From positions 186,001 through 250,000 of the forward strand of contig NZ_FOGR01000004.1 of the NCBI RefSeq assembly GCF_900111275.1: a DNA stretch of 64,000 nucleotides, written 5' to 3'. How positions within the stretch are numbered: position 1 is the stretch's first letter; every line of letters starts with the position of its first letter. Under the pieces are notes generated by a model that was given only the letters and a program-made list of their open reading frames with translations, searched no databases and had not been told where the DNA came from. This DNA comes from Rhizobium sp. NFR03 (GTDB lineage Bacteria; Pseudomonadota; Alphaproteobacteria; Rhizobiales; Rhizobiaceae). Below are positions 45,408 through 54,458 of this stretch, piece after piece. Both the position numbers and the translations under genes were made by a program.

Positions 45408-45560
45408 ATGAGAGTACGCACTGGAAACCAATCCGTCATCGTGGTCGTCGCCATGTCCGTCGTCTGCATCCTGTTCGTTTACATGGCTTCGTCACGTGTC
45501 GAGGATGCTTCAGGTCGAGTTGACCCGAAGGCGAGCATAATCACACCGGACAAGAGCTGA
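45408..45560 (+). CDS. Tiny single-span membrane protein
   Basis: Fifty residues from the ATG at 45408, with one transmembrane segment ('SVIVVVAMSVVCILFVYMA') and a short charged tail. An in-frame ATG at 45327 would give 77 residues; neither start has a strong ribosome site, so the shorter reading is only a preference. It is followed after 16 bases by another tiny membrane protein of similar layout. I do not recognise a family. Confidence 0.45.
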   Translation: MRVRTGNQSVIVVVAMSVVCILFVYMASSRVEDASGRVDPKASIITPDKS

Positions 45561-45576
45561 AAAAAGGTGACGTAAT

Positions 45577-45753
45577 ATGGCGTTGAACCGAACGGCCCTG
45601 AGCATCGCCATCCTCCTCGTCATCATGATCGTGATCGGCTGGCTTGTCATGAGCCCTTCGCAGAACGATCCGGCAAGAGGGACTGCGCCCGCGCCGCCCG
45701 CGGACATCCAGACGACACCGAACAATCCTGGGCCGACCACCGGCGCGCAGTAG
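45577..45753 (+). CDS. Tiny membrane-anchored protein with Pro-rich tail
   Basis: Fifty-eight residues: 'MALNRTAL', a transmembrane helix ('SIAILLVIMIVIGWLVM') and a 32-residue tail rich in Pro, Thr and Ala ('PAPPADIQTTPNNPGPTTGAQ'), probably facing the periplasm. AAAGGTGA lies 6 bases upstream of the ATG, a good ribosome site, which makes this more convincing than most short frames. It probably shares an mRNA with the preceding tiny gene. Confidence 0.6.
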   Translation: MALNRTALSIAILLVIMIVIGWLVMSPSQNDPARGTAPAPPADIQTTPNNPGPTTGAQ

Positions 45754-46072
45754 AGCATTTTCATGCTTGCGGGCGTCGCTTTGGAGGCGCGAAAGCGTCA
45801 CGCGATATAATCTTCCTGAAGACAGTTGCATACGACGCATCGGCTCTGCCTGCCGCGGACTTCAACAGTGATTCGCTACCGAAAACGTTTCCACGCGTGC
45901 TGTCCGCGGCTCCCTCATCGCCCGCAATGCCCTTGCAACTTCGGATTTGCGATAAATCGTCAGCTGCAGAGCAAGAATAGGAAGGGGTTAGCGAATATTA
46001 ACTAGACGTTAACCATACCGGCAGGAAATAAGGTGGAGGAACCCTGATTCTATCACCGGATGCACGCCGCCC
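45754..46072. other. Intergenic region upstream of the cellulose operon
   Basis: About 319 bases. The 3' third (about 45980-46040) is A/T-rich and holds a full CtrA-like site at 45998-46012. A GGTGGAGG sequence at about 46032 is not followed by a start at the right distance in the bcsN frame. No gene or RNA is recognised. Confidence 0.5.
45998..46016. promoter_or_regulatory. CtrA-box upstream of the cellulose operon
   Basis: TTAA-N7-TTAA with the second half reading TTAACCAT, the exact half-site reported for CtrA in Caulobacter and other Alphaproteobacteria. It lies 57-75 bases before the bcsN start, a position from which the cell-cycle regulator CtrA could activate or repress the promoter. 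Confidence 0.6.
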
Positions 46073-47227
46073 ATGTTTCATACAGCTTTCGCAATTGCAG
46101 GAAGAACGGCCATGCAGGGCGCGTTTCTAGCCTTGGGCGCCTCGGCACTTTCCGGTTGCACGCAGACAGGCGGCCTCAAGTTAACGTCGGCGCCAACCGA
46201 GATTGCGGCTGAAAAGGCGCTGGCATTTCCGCCGCCGGGCGGCCCTGCCATCGTCAGCGTGATCGAGCGAAACTTCTCCAATGCGGTCCAACAGGACATC
46301 ATTCTGGCGACAGACGCCAGCATCAGCGGCCAGAACTACATTCAGGTGCGCTATTTCGGTCCTGCATCCACGCCGTTTGCGGGCGCGGCACGGCTGCCAA
46401 CGGGGCTCATGACGACAGCGCAGGCAGTCGGCGAGATGCGGTCGGAATTCCCGACCATCCGGATGAGCATCTCCCCGAGCTTCGTGCAGAACAATTACGG
46501 CGCCTTCGCCTATGCTTACGGGACGAATCCGCGCTCCGGCGATGCCTGCCTCTACGGCTGGCAGCAGATCAAGGCACCTGATAACCAGGTGCGCACTTTC
46601 CACTACCTCGGCAGGATACAGACCCGCGTGCGCTTCTGCCAGACAGGTGCGTCTCGCGACGAACTGCTGTCGATGATGTACCACTATACGCTGACCGGTG
46701 CCTTCGACAGCATCGGCTGGAACCCGTATGGCAACGTTCCGCCTCTCGACCCCTCGGTCGGGCAGCTCGGCCGGCCGATCTACGCCGCAGGCTCCGGCGC
46801 CCGGCTTCAGCCACCGACACCGGTCGTAGCACCTGCCGCTCCCGTCCGTACTGCGATCCGCAGCCTGGAAAGCCAGAACACGCGCCCTGCGGCCCGGCGC
46901 GTCGAGATCGTCAGGCCGATCGTCCCCGCCGTCGCCATCCCTTCGCCAAGCATGGTTACGCGCCAGCCTGTGACGGACCGTCCGCCCGGGGCCGCGATGG
47001 AACCCCAGACGCAGTCTGGCACCCCGCAGTTGCCGGGTCCGGCGGCGACACCTGCGACAGGTCCGGCAAACGGATCCGATACTCTCCAGACACCGAGGCC
47101 GACCAGCCAACTGGGGCAGCAGGACCTCACACGCGTATCGAGCGCTTCTCCCATGCAGACCCGGCCCATCATTCCGGCCGTCCCCTGCACGATCTCCCCG
47201 ACCAGCTCCTGTGCGGGGGACATGTAA
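46073..47227 (+). CDS. bcsN: Cellulose biosynthesis protein BcsN
   Basis: Protein of 384 residues, recognised by its place before bcsA and by its composition. An N-terminal signal ends in the lipobox LSGC (an alternative start at 46112 gives a tighter lipoprotein signal). A conserved-looking domain (about 40-240) has 'VQNNYGAFAYAYG', 'DACLYGWQQI' and 'VRFCQTGASRDELLSMMYHY', and the last 140 residues are a low-complexity Pro/Thr/Ala region. BcsN is found with cellulose synthase in rhizobia and relatives; its role is not settled. A CtrA-like site precedes it. Confidence 0.82.
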   Translation: MFHTAFAIAGRTAMQGAFLALGASALSGCTQTGGLKLTSAPTEIAAEKALAFPPPGGPAIVSVIERNFSNAVQQDIILATDASISGQNYIQVRYFGPASTPFAGAARLPTGLMTTAQAVGEMRSEFPTIRMSISPSFVQNNYGAFAYAYGTNPRSGDACLYGWQQIKAPDNQVRTFHYLGRIQTRVRFCQTGASRDELLSMMYHYTLTGAFDSIGWNPYGNVPPLDPSVGQLGRPIYAAGSGARLQPPTPVVAPAAPVRTAIRSLESQNTRPAARRVEIVRPIVPAVAIPSPSMVTRQPVTDRPPGAAMEPQTQSGTPQLPGPAATPATGPANGSDTLQTPRPTSQLGQQDLTRVSSASPMQTRPIIPAVPCTISPTSSCAGDM

Positions 47228-47273
47228 ACCATGAGCCACATCCATCTGCATTCGCGACAAGGAAATTAGGGTC

Positions 47274-49469
47274 ATGGTCAAGGCGCTCATCGTCATTGCA
47301 TGGATCTGCATGTCGATCGTCATCGTGGCGATCACGACTCTACCCGTAAGCCTCCAGACGCATCTGGTTGCCGCCTTCCTCTGCATGGCGCTTCTCGCCG
47401 TGCTGAAGGTGCTGAAGGCCGAAGGCAACTGGCGCCTGATCGGGCTTGGCTTCGGCACGGCCATCGTTCTGCGCTACGTCTACTGGCGGACCACCAGCAC
47501 GCTGCCGCCGGTCAACCAGCTTGAGAACTTCATTCCCGGCTTCCTGCTGTATCTCGCCGAGATGTACAGCGTGGCGATGCTGGCGCTCAGCCTTTTCATC
47601 GTCTCCATGCCGCTTCCGCCGAACCGGCCCCGCCCGGGCTCGCCCGATTACGCGCCGTCGGTCGATGTCTTCATCCCGACCTACAACGAAGACGCGGATA
47701 TGCTGGCCAACACGCTCGCCGCCGCCAAGAATATGGATTACCCGCCGGAGAAGCTGACGGTCTGGCTCCTCGACGACGGCGGCACCCTGCAAAAGCGGAA
47801 TTCTGCCAGCATTCCGGACGCGCAGGCCGCCCAGAATCGCCACGACGAGCTCCAGGAGCTTTGCCGAAACCTCGACGCCAACTATCTCACGCGTGACCGC
47901 AACGAACATGCCAAGGCCGGCAATCTCAACAACGGGTTGAACCACTCCCACGGGGACCTCATCACAGTCTTCGACGCCGACCATGCGCCGGCCCGTGACT
48001 TCCTGCGCGAGACGGTCGGTTATTTCGAAGAAGATCCGCGCCTCTTCCTCGTGCAGACCCCGCACTTCTTCCTCAATCCGGACCCGATCGAGCGCAATCT
48101 GAAGACCTTCAACACGATGCCGAGCGAGAACGAAATGTTCTACGGCATCATCCAGCGCGGTCTCGACAAGTGGAACGCCGCGTTCTTCTGCGGTTCTGCC
48201 GCCGTGCTGAACCGGCGCGCCCTTGAAGACACCAACGGCTTCAGCGGCGTCAGCATCACAGAGGACTGCGAAACGGCCCTTGCGCTTCATGCGCGCGGCT
48301 GGAACAGCGTTTACGTGGACAAGCCGCTGATTGCCGGGCTCCAGCCGGCGACTTTCGCAAGCTTCATCGGCCAGCGCAGCCGCTGGGCACAGGGCATGAT
48401 GCAGATCCTCATGTTCCGCATGCCGCTGTTCAAGCGCGGTCTGAGCATGCCGCAGCGCCTTTGCTATATGTCCTCGACGCTCTTCTGGCTCTTCCCGTTT
48501 CCGCGCACCGTCTTCCTGTTCGCGCCGCTCTTCTACATCTTCTTCGATCTCGAGATCTTCGTCGGTTCCGGTGGAGAATTTCTCGCCTATACGACCACGT
48601 ACATGCTCGTGAACCTGCTCATGCAGAACTATCTCTACGGCCGCTTCCGCTGGCCCTGGATTTCAGAGCTCTATGAATATGTTCAGACGGTGCATCTGTT
48701 GCCGGCAGTCATTTCAGTCATCCTCAACCCGACCAAGCCCACATTCAAGGTGACGGCAAAGGACGAGTCGATCAGCGACAACAGGCTTTCGGAGATCAGC
48801 CGGCCTTTCTTCGTCATCTTCGGCGTTCTGCTCATCGCCACCATCATGTCGCTCTACAAGCTTTATGCCGAGCCCTACAAATCCGACGTCACGCTGGTGG
48901 TTGCGGGCTGGAATTTCCTCAATCTGATCTTCGCCGGCTGCGCGCTGGGCGTGGTGTCGGAACGAAGTGAGAAGGCCGCATCAAGGCGTGTCAACGTCAA
49001 GCGCCGCTGCGAATTCCGTGTGGGAGAGCAGTGGTATCCGGGCGTCATCGAAAACGTGTCGGTCAACGGTCTTCTCGTCCACGTGTACGATCGCTCCATG
49101 CAGCCACTAACAGTGGGCGCGATGGAAGAGATCCGCGTCGAGACCTTCAGCCCGGGCGCGCCATCCTCCATACCGGTCAAGATCGTGCGCAGCGGCCGGG
49201 GCGATGGGTTCCTCCTTGTCGGCTGCACGTTTGCCCCGCGCGAACCGCAGGAACGGCGGCTGCTCGCCGACATCATCTTTGGCAATTCGGCGCAGTGGAC
49301 GGAATTCCAGATGGGACGGCGGCGCAATCCCGGCCTCATCCGCGGCACGATCAGCTTTTTCGCGATTGCGCTCTTCCAGACCAATCGCGGTCTCTTCTAC
49401 TTCTTCCGCAGCCTCGGCGGCGCGAAGGAAGCAACAGCCCCCGTCAAGAAGGAGGCGGCGAGACCATGA
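47274..49469 (+). CDS. bcsA: Cellulose synthase catalytic subunit BcsA (with PilZ domain)
   Basis: Inner-membrane glycosyltransferase of 731 residues that polymerises UDP-glucose into cellulose. Membrane segments flank a GT2 core with 'VDVFIPTYNED', 'LLDDGGT', 'FDADHAP', 'SITEDCETAL' and the product-binding 'QRSRWAQGMMQ'. After further membrane helices comes a PilZ domain with 'RRVNVKRRCEF' and 'NVSVNG', which binds cyclic di-GMP and switches the enzyme on. AAGGAA precedes the ATG. It is 46 bases after bcsN and overlaps bcsB by 4. Confidence 0.96.
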   Translation: MVKALIVIAWICMSIVIVAITTLPVSLQTHLVAAFLCMALLAVLKVLKAEGNWRLIGLGFGTAIVLRYVYWRTTSTLPPVNQLENFIPGFLLYLAEMYSVAMLALSLFIVSMPLPPNRPRPGSPDYAPSVDVFIPTYNEDADMLANTLAAAKNMDYPPEKLTVWLLDDGGTLQKRNSASIPDAQAAQNRHDELQELCRNLDANYLTRDRNEHAKAGNLNNGLNHSHGDLITVFDADHAPARDFLRETVGYFEEDPRLFLVQTPHFFLNPDPIERNLKTFNTMPSENEMFYGIIQRGLDKWNAAFFCGSAAVLNRRALEDTNGFSGVSITEDCETALALHARGWNSVYVDKPLIAGLQPATFASFIGQRSRWAQGMMQILMFRMPLFKRGLSMPQRLCYMSSTLFWLFPFPRTVFLFAPLFYIFFDLEIFVGSGGEFLAYTTTYMLVNLLMQNYLYGRFRWPWISELYEYVQTVHLLPAVISVILNPTKPTFKVTAKDESISDNRLSEISRPFFVIFGVLLIATIMSLYKLYAEPYKSDVTLVVAGWNFLNLIFAGCALGVVSERSEKAASRRVNVKRRCEFRVGEQWYPGVIENVSVNGLLVHVYDRSMQPLTVGAMEEIRVETFSPGAPSSIPVKIVRSGRGDGFLLVGCTFAPREPQERRLLADIIFGNSAQWTEFQMGRRRNPGLIRGTISFFAIALFQTNRGLFYFFRSLGGAKEATAPVKKEAARP

Positions 49470-51946
49470 AGCCGTTCGTCATCGCCTGCACGCTCGCCCT
49501 CCTCGCACCGTCGCAGCTCCTTGCCCAGACAACGCCGTTCGATATGTCCCGCGAACGGCCGGCAACGCAGGCCCAGCCGGCACCTTCACCAGTGCCGAGC
49601 AAGCCCCAAGCTCAAACTCCGGCTCAGCCACCCGCAACGCCTCCTGAGGCTCGCCCGCAGCAACCGGCGCCCTTCCAGGTCTCACCCGGAGCGCCGGCCC
49701 GCCCGGCAGCCCAGCCCGCACAGCAAAAGCCGGCATCGCCTTCACCGTCTGCTCCTCCGCAGACCGAGGCGAAACCGCGTGCCCAGACGACTGCTGACAC
49801 GGACGCACGCCGCCGCTACATCCTGCCGTTCGGCAAACTGAGCCTTTCCGGCGAGGCGGACCGACGGACATGGACGATCTATGTCACGCCCGAGCAGGCG
49901 AGTGCAGCCACAGCCATCACCATCGGCTATCAGAACTCCATCGTCGTCGCGCCGGAAGCCTCGACATTCTCCGTGGAGCTCAATGGCAGCGTCATCGGAC
50001 AGGTGCCCGTCGCCTCGGCAGAGACAGTCCGCGATCTCATGCTTCCACTTCCGGAAGGCGCGCTTCAGGCGGGTGCGAACGTTGTCCGCCTTGCCACGCA
50101 ACAGCGCCACCGCACCGATTGCAGCATCCAGTCGACCTACGACCTCTGGACCAATATAGACCCGAGCCGGACATACCTGACGTTTAACGCCCCCGTCGGC
50201 AATCGCTTCTCCAGCATCGACGATATCCCGGCCGTGGGCCTAGACGCCACGGGCGCAACGACCATCGACATCGTCGCGCCGGCCCTCACGAACCCCAGCC
50301 GCTCGAACATGTTGCTGCGCCTTGCGCAGGCTCTGGCGCTGCGCGTGCAGATGCCGAACCAGACGATCGCCTTCCAGTCGGCCATGCCCACGGCACCGGT
50401 GCCAGGCACGCTGACCGTTCTCGTCGGGACGCAACTGGAAATCGAGGGCCTGATCCCCGCTCTGCCGGCAGGAACCGAGGTCGGTCCAACCGTCAACTTC
50501 GCGCCGGCTGCAACGCCGGGCTTGAGCACCCTTGTCGTCACTGGCCCCACGGCGGAAGCTCTTCGGCAGGCGGTGGAAACGCTGGCCAGCCCGCTGGACG
50601 CTGCGCCGGGCACCTCGCGCACCACCTTCTCCACCAAGGCGTGGAGCACGCCGGATGCGCCGATCATCGTCGGTGATACACGCATCGCGCTCTCGCAGCT
50701 CGGCATCACCACCAGCGAATTTGGCGGTCGCCGGTTCCGGACAGAGTTCATGCTCGGCGTTCCCGCGGATTTCTACGCCAGCGCCTACGGCGATGCCGTG
50801 ATCCTGCTCGATGCCGGCTATGCAGCGTCGGTCCTGCCCGGCAGCCGCATCGACGTCTATGTCAATGGCAATATTGCTACGACCACGCCCCTCTCCACGG
50901 CTGGCGGGGGTATCCTCAGCCATCTCCCGATCACCGTGACGCTGCGCCACTTCGTACCGGGCGTGAACCGCATCTCCATCGAAGCCGTGCTGTTGACGGA
51001 AGACGACGACGTCTGCGCCACGGGCACGCCGGCTCAGACCACGCCGCGTTTCGCGCTCTTCGACACCACCGAATTTCACATGCCGGATTTCGCGCGGATC
51101 GACAGCAGCCCGAGCCTTGCGGCAACATCCTCGACGGGCCAGCCCTATCGCCGGGCGCAACAGCCGACAGCCCTTTATCTCGACCGCCTCGACCCCGAGA
51201 CGCTCTCGGCTGCGGCAACGCTCGTCGGGCGCCTTGCGGTCGCTGCGGGAAACCCGCTTGCGCTCGAAACCGTGGCCTCTCCCGCAGCGCTCGGAGATCG
51301 CAACGCGCTGATCGTCGGCACCATGTCACAGCTTCCCCCGCCATTGCTGACGCAGATGCAGATCGGCGCGGCGCCGGCAAACTGGGGCACGCACCATACC
51401 GGCCGGCAGGCGGACGGCGACAGCGGCACCCTGTTTGAGGAATGGCGCGAGAAGGTTTCCGGCGGCAGCTGGCTTGGTCAGGGATCGCGGCTCGAAGCCT
51501 GGCTGAAGAGCGACCTCGACCTATCCATGGATTCGCTGCGCTTCCTGCCCGGCAAGGAAGAGGATTTCTCTCCGGCAGATGACGTCAGCTTCATGATCGC
51601 CCAGGGTCGCAGCCCGTCCGGCGCGGGAACATGGACGCTTGCGACCGGACCGACGCCTGCAAGCCTCCAGACCGGCATGAGCGCGATGGTGCAGGAAGCG
51701 CGCTGGAATGGCCTTGAAGGCCGGATCACGACCTTTGATGAGGCGACCGGGAACGTCGCGATGGTGCCGGTGCACGACCTGCATCTGAACCCGACGCAAC
51801 CTTTCTCGATCGCGAACTGGCGCCTGATCGCAGCGAACTGGCTGTCGACCAACATCCTCTTCTTCGCCGTGATGTTCATCGCCGGCTTCGCCCTTCTCGG
51901 CATTATCACCACGCTGATGCTGCGCCTGCTGGGACGTAGTCGATGA
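49466..51946 (+). CDS. bcsB: Cellulose synthase regulatory subunit BcsB
   Basis: Periplasmic partner of BcsA, 826 residues, needed for synthase activity and for guiding the chain. A signal peptide ends near 'SQLLAQ'; residues 25-110 are a Pro/Gln/Ala-rich linker; the rest has the carbohydrate-binding and flavodoxin-like repeats of the family ('LSLSGEADRRTWTIYVTPEQA', 'LPITVTLRHFVPGVNRISIEA'), and the C-terminus is a transmembrane anchor ('ILFFAVMFIAGFALLGIITTLM'). The ATG at 49466 follows GGAGG and overlaps the bcsA stop. Confidence 0.94.
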   Translation: MKPFVIACTLALLAPSQLLAQTTPFDMSRERPATQAQPAPSPVPSKPQAQTPAQPPATPPEARPQQPAPFQVSPGAPARPAAQPAQQKPASPSPSAPPQTEAKPRAQTTADTDARRRYILPFGKLSLSGEADRRTWTIYVTPEQASAATAITIGYQNSIVVAPEASTFSVELNGSVIGQVPVASAETVRDLMLPLPEGALQAGANVVRLATQQRHRTDCSIQSTYDLWTNIDPSRTYLTFNAPVGNRFSSIDDIPAVGLDATGATTIDIVAPALTNPSRSNMLLRLAQALALRVQMPNQTIAFQSAMPTAPVPGTLTVLVGTQLEIEGLIPALPAGTEVGPTVNFAPAATPGLSTLVVTGPTAEALRQAVETLASPLDAAPGTSRTTFSTKAWSTPDAPIIVGDTRIALSQLGITTSEFGGRRFRTEFMLGVPADFYASAYGDAVILLDAGYAASVLPGSRIDVYVNGNIATTTPLSTAGGGILSHLPITVTLRHFVPGVNRISIEAVLLTEDDDVCATGTPAQTTPRFALFDTTEFHMPDFARIDSSPSLAATSSTGQPYRRAQQPTALYLDRLDPETLSAAATLVGRLAVAAGNPLALETVASPAALGDRNALIVGTMSQLPPPLLTQMQIGAAPANWGTHHTGRQADGDSGTLFEEWREKVSGGSWLGQGSRLEAWLKSDLDLSMDSLRFLPGKEEDFSPADDVSFMIAQGRSPSGAGTWTLATGPTPASLQTGMSAMVQEARWNGLEGRITTFDEATGNVAMVPVHDLHLNPTQPFSIANWRLIAANWLSTNILFFAVMFIAGFALLGIITTLMLRLLGRSR

Positions 51947-52064
51947 GAGCGACAAACGGACAGACACGTGGGCAGAGCCCGACACGATCCGCCCTGCCGG
52001 GCTTTGCATCGACGCGCGCCCGCCGAGCGTCCCTCCTTCCTCGGACTGTTTACCGGGAGTTCCC

Positions 52065-54431
52065 ATGACAACCGCCCGCATCCTGCTTTTCTCGACGCTG
52101 GCCGCAGCAACCGCGACAGCGGCCTATTATGGCTCCGACTGGCTGCCCGAGAGGGAACTGACGACCGGTACGATCGTCGCACCGCCCGCCGTGGACGAGA
52201 AGGGCAACCGGTTGAGTCTGATCCCGCCCGGCCCGGCCATGCGCCATGGCGACCGGCGAATGGCCGACCCGTCGCAGGCGCTTCCGCCGGCAGTCCCTGC
52301 AGCCGACAGCGAGGCCGCCGCACCGGATGCGTCCGTCGAAGCGCTGGACAAGCCGTCTGCGGACAGCGCCATCGAAAGCGTGGAACCTGTCGTCAAGGCG
52401 CAGCTGCAACCTCAGACGCCGGCGTCGCCGCCCGCACAAACGCAACCGGCTCCGCAGAAACCAACTGTTGATGAAGGCGCTCTGCGCTATTTCGCTCGAC
52501 TGGGCGATACCGTGCGCCTCCAGGCAGAGATCGCGCGATTGCGCACGCTCTACCCCGACTGGGAACCCCCGGTGGATCCGCTCGCCGTGCCGCAAAATGT
52601 CGATACGCAGCTCGAAGCCATGTGGGCGCTTTATGGACAGACGCGTTATGACGAAGTCCGCAAGGCCATCACCGAGCGCCAGTCGCGCGAACCCGGCTGG
52701 CAGCCGCCGGAAAACCTTCTTTCGATGCTCGCGCTCGGCGAAGCGCGTCAGCGTCTGGTCAACGCTTCGAACCTCCAGCAATTTCCGGTCGTCGTTGATG
52801 TCGCGGCGGAAACACCGCAGCTTCTCGTGTGCAGCGAAATCGATATTCTCTGGCGCCTCGCCGAAGCCTTTGCAAAAACCGACCGGCAGCAGCGCGCGCT
52901 GGATGCCTATACCTATGTCCTCTCCAGTTGCACCGAAGGGCCCGACCGGCTGGCGACCTTGCAGAAGGCGGCTTCCCTGCTGCCGCGCCCGATGGTCGAG
53001 CAGCTCCTGGCGCAGGAAAAGACCGATCCTTCCGGCAAGGGCGAGTTCGAGCCGGTGAAGGACGATCTGGCCCGCCAGTTCGTTGCCGCCGCCGGCGAAG
53101 ACCCGAAGCTGGTCGTCCCCCCAGCCTACCTGAACCGGCTGGAGCGCGTTGCCGAGGCGGACGGGAAAGCGTCCGATGCTCTGCTGCTTGGCTGGTACTA
53201 CGTGCGCCGCAACGGTGCCGAACGGGCGGAGACCTGGTTTCGGCGGGCGCGGACAGCAGAGGACTCGGCGGTAGCGTCGCAGGGCCTCGCGCTGACGCTG
53301 ATCGCACGCAACAATCCGAAGGAGGCCGAAGCCGTTCTCTATCCGTGGCGCGATACCTCGGATGATACGCGCGACACCTATCTCGCGGCGGCGTCCAACC
53401 TGCTCGCTCTCGATCCGCCCATCGTGATCGAAGCGGACGTGCTGCAACGTATGGCACAGGAGGCGATGCGCGCCCGTAGTTCCGACGTCGCCCAACAGTT
53501 CGGCTGGTATGCCCGCGCCTTCGAACAGCCGCAGCTTGCGCTTCAATGGTTCTCGACATCGCTGACGTGGAAGCCGGACACGGAAGCCTCGGCCTATGGT
53601 CTTGCGATCACCGCAAACCAGCTGGGTATGACGAACGATGTTGCGCGTATTCAGAAACAGTGGGCCGGCCGCTCCCCGCGCATCGCCCTGCTCGGCGAGG
53701 AGGATGATCAAGCGCAGGTGCCGCAACGCGTGCAGGCCGGAGCCGCTGTCGATCAACCCGTGCGCCAGCCATCCCGCTCGACGGCACGCCAGCCTGTGCA
53801 AACCGTATCGGCACAAACAGGCGTCGCGCCGGCGGAGCCGGTTCGCCAGCGTCCCGCACGCACCGCCGCACCCAGCCGTAACGCCGCAGCGCCGGCGTCG
53901 GGCCGGGGTTGCAGCACCTTCACGGACCCATCCGGTCTGTCCGCCGGCGAAGCCCTGCGGCGCGGCTGGTGCCTTATGGAGTTGAACCGGCCGCTTGAGG
54001 CCGTTCGCAATTTCGACGCGGCCATCCGCACCGGAGACACGCGTATCCGCAGCGAAGCCGCTTACGGGCAGAGCCTCGCCTACCTCCGTCAGGGCCTGAC
54101 CGACAAGGCCTCCGTGGCTGCGACACGCGGGCCGATGGACGCGCAGAAAGCATCGGAAATTCAGGTAGCGCTTCTCTCGAACCGCGCGCTGATCGCCTTC
54201 GACCAGAAGCGGTTCTCGGAGGCGCTGGTGCTGCTCGACCGCCGCGCGCAGCTGGCATCCGAACGCATCGACCTGATGGTGATCCGGGGATATGCGTATC
54301 TGGGGCTCAAGCGCTTCGACCAGGCGATCCGCACCTTCGAGACTCTGGCCGCAACAGGCAATCAGGACGCCATTCGAGGGCTGGCCAATGCCCGGGCGGC
54401 AACGCCGGCCGCGTTGGAAACACAGAACTGA
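52065..54431 (+). CDS. TPR-repeat protein of the cellulose operon
   Basis: Protein of 788 residues with an N-terminal signal or anchor ('ILLFSTLAAATATAAYY'), a Pro/Ala-rich linker to about residue 130, then many tetratricopeptide-like helix pairs, interrupted at about 560-620 by another low-complexity stretch. It sits where bcsC is in enterobacteria, but no outer-membrane barrel follows the repeats, so it is a scaffold rather than a full BcsC pore. GGGAG precedes the ATG. The 118-base gap after bcsB does not contain bcsZ, the cellulase often found at this place in rhizobia. Confidence 0.82.
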   Translation: MTTARILLFSTLAAATATAAYYGSDWLPERELTTGTIVAPPAVDEKGNRLSLIPPGPAMRHGDRRMADPSQALPPAVPAADSEAAAPDASVEALDKPSADSAIESVEPVVKAQLQPQTPASPPAQTQPAPQKPTVDEGALRYFARLGDTVRLQAEIARLRTLYPDWEPPVDPLAVPQNVDTQLEAMWALYGQTRYDEVRKAITERQSREPGWQPPENLLSMLALGEARQRLVNASNLQQFPVVVDVAAETPQLLVCSEIDILWRLAEAFAKTDRQQRALDAYTYVLSSCTEGPDRLATLQKAASLLPRPMVEQLLAQEKTDPSGKGEFEPVKDDLARQFVAAAGEDPKLVVPPAYLNRLERVAEADGKASDALLLGWYYVRRNGAERAETWFRRARTAEDSAVASQGLALTLIARNNPKEAEAVLYPWRDTSDDTRDTYLAAASNLLALDPPIVIEADVLQRMAQEAMRARSSDVAQQFGWYARAFEQPQLALQWFSTSLTWKPDTEASAYGLAITANQLGMTNDVARIQKQWAGRSPRIALLGEEDDQAQVPQRVQAGAAVDQPVRQPSRSTARQPVQTVSAQTGVAPAEPVRQRPARTAAPSRNAAAPASGRGCSTFTDPSGLSAGEALRRGWCLMELNRPLEAVRNFDAAIRTGDTRIRSEAAYGQSLAYLRQGLTDKASVAATRGPMDAQKASEIQVALLSNRALIAFDQKRFSEALVLLDRRAQLASERIDLMVIRGYAYLGLKRFDQAIRTFETLAATGNQDAIRGLANARAATPAALETQN

Positions 54432-54458
54432 TAGCCACCTGGAGATAGGGCGTCCTTC

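Noticed and set aside
45541-45840. Minus-strand reading frame of 99 codons over the tiny membrane proteins
   Set aside because: It is Arg-rich, lacks a ribosome site and is antisense to a short gene with a good ribosome site and a clear membrane helix.
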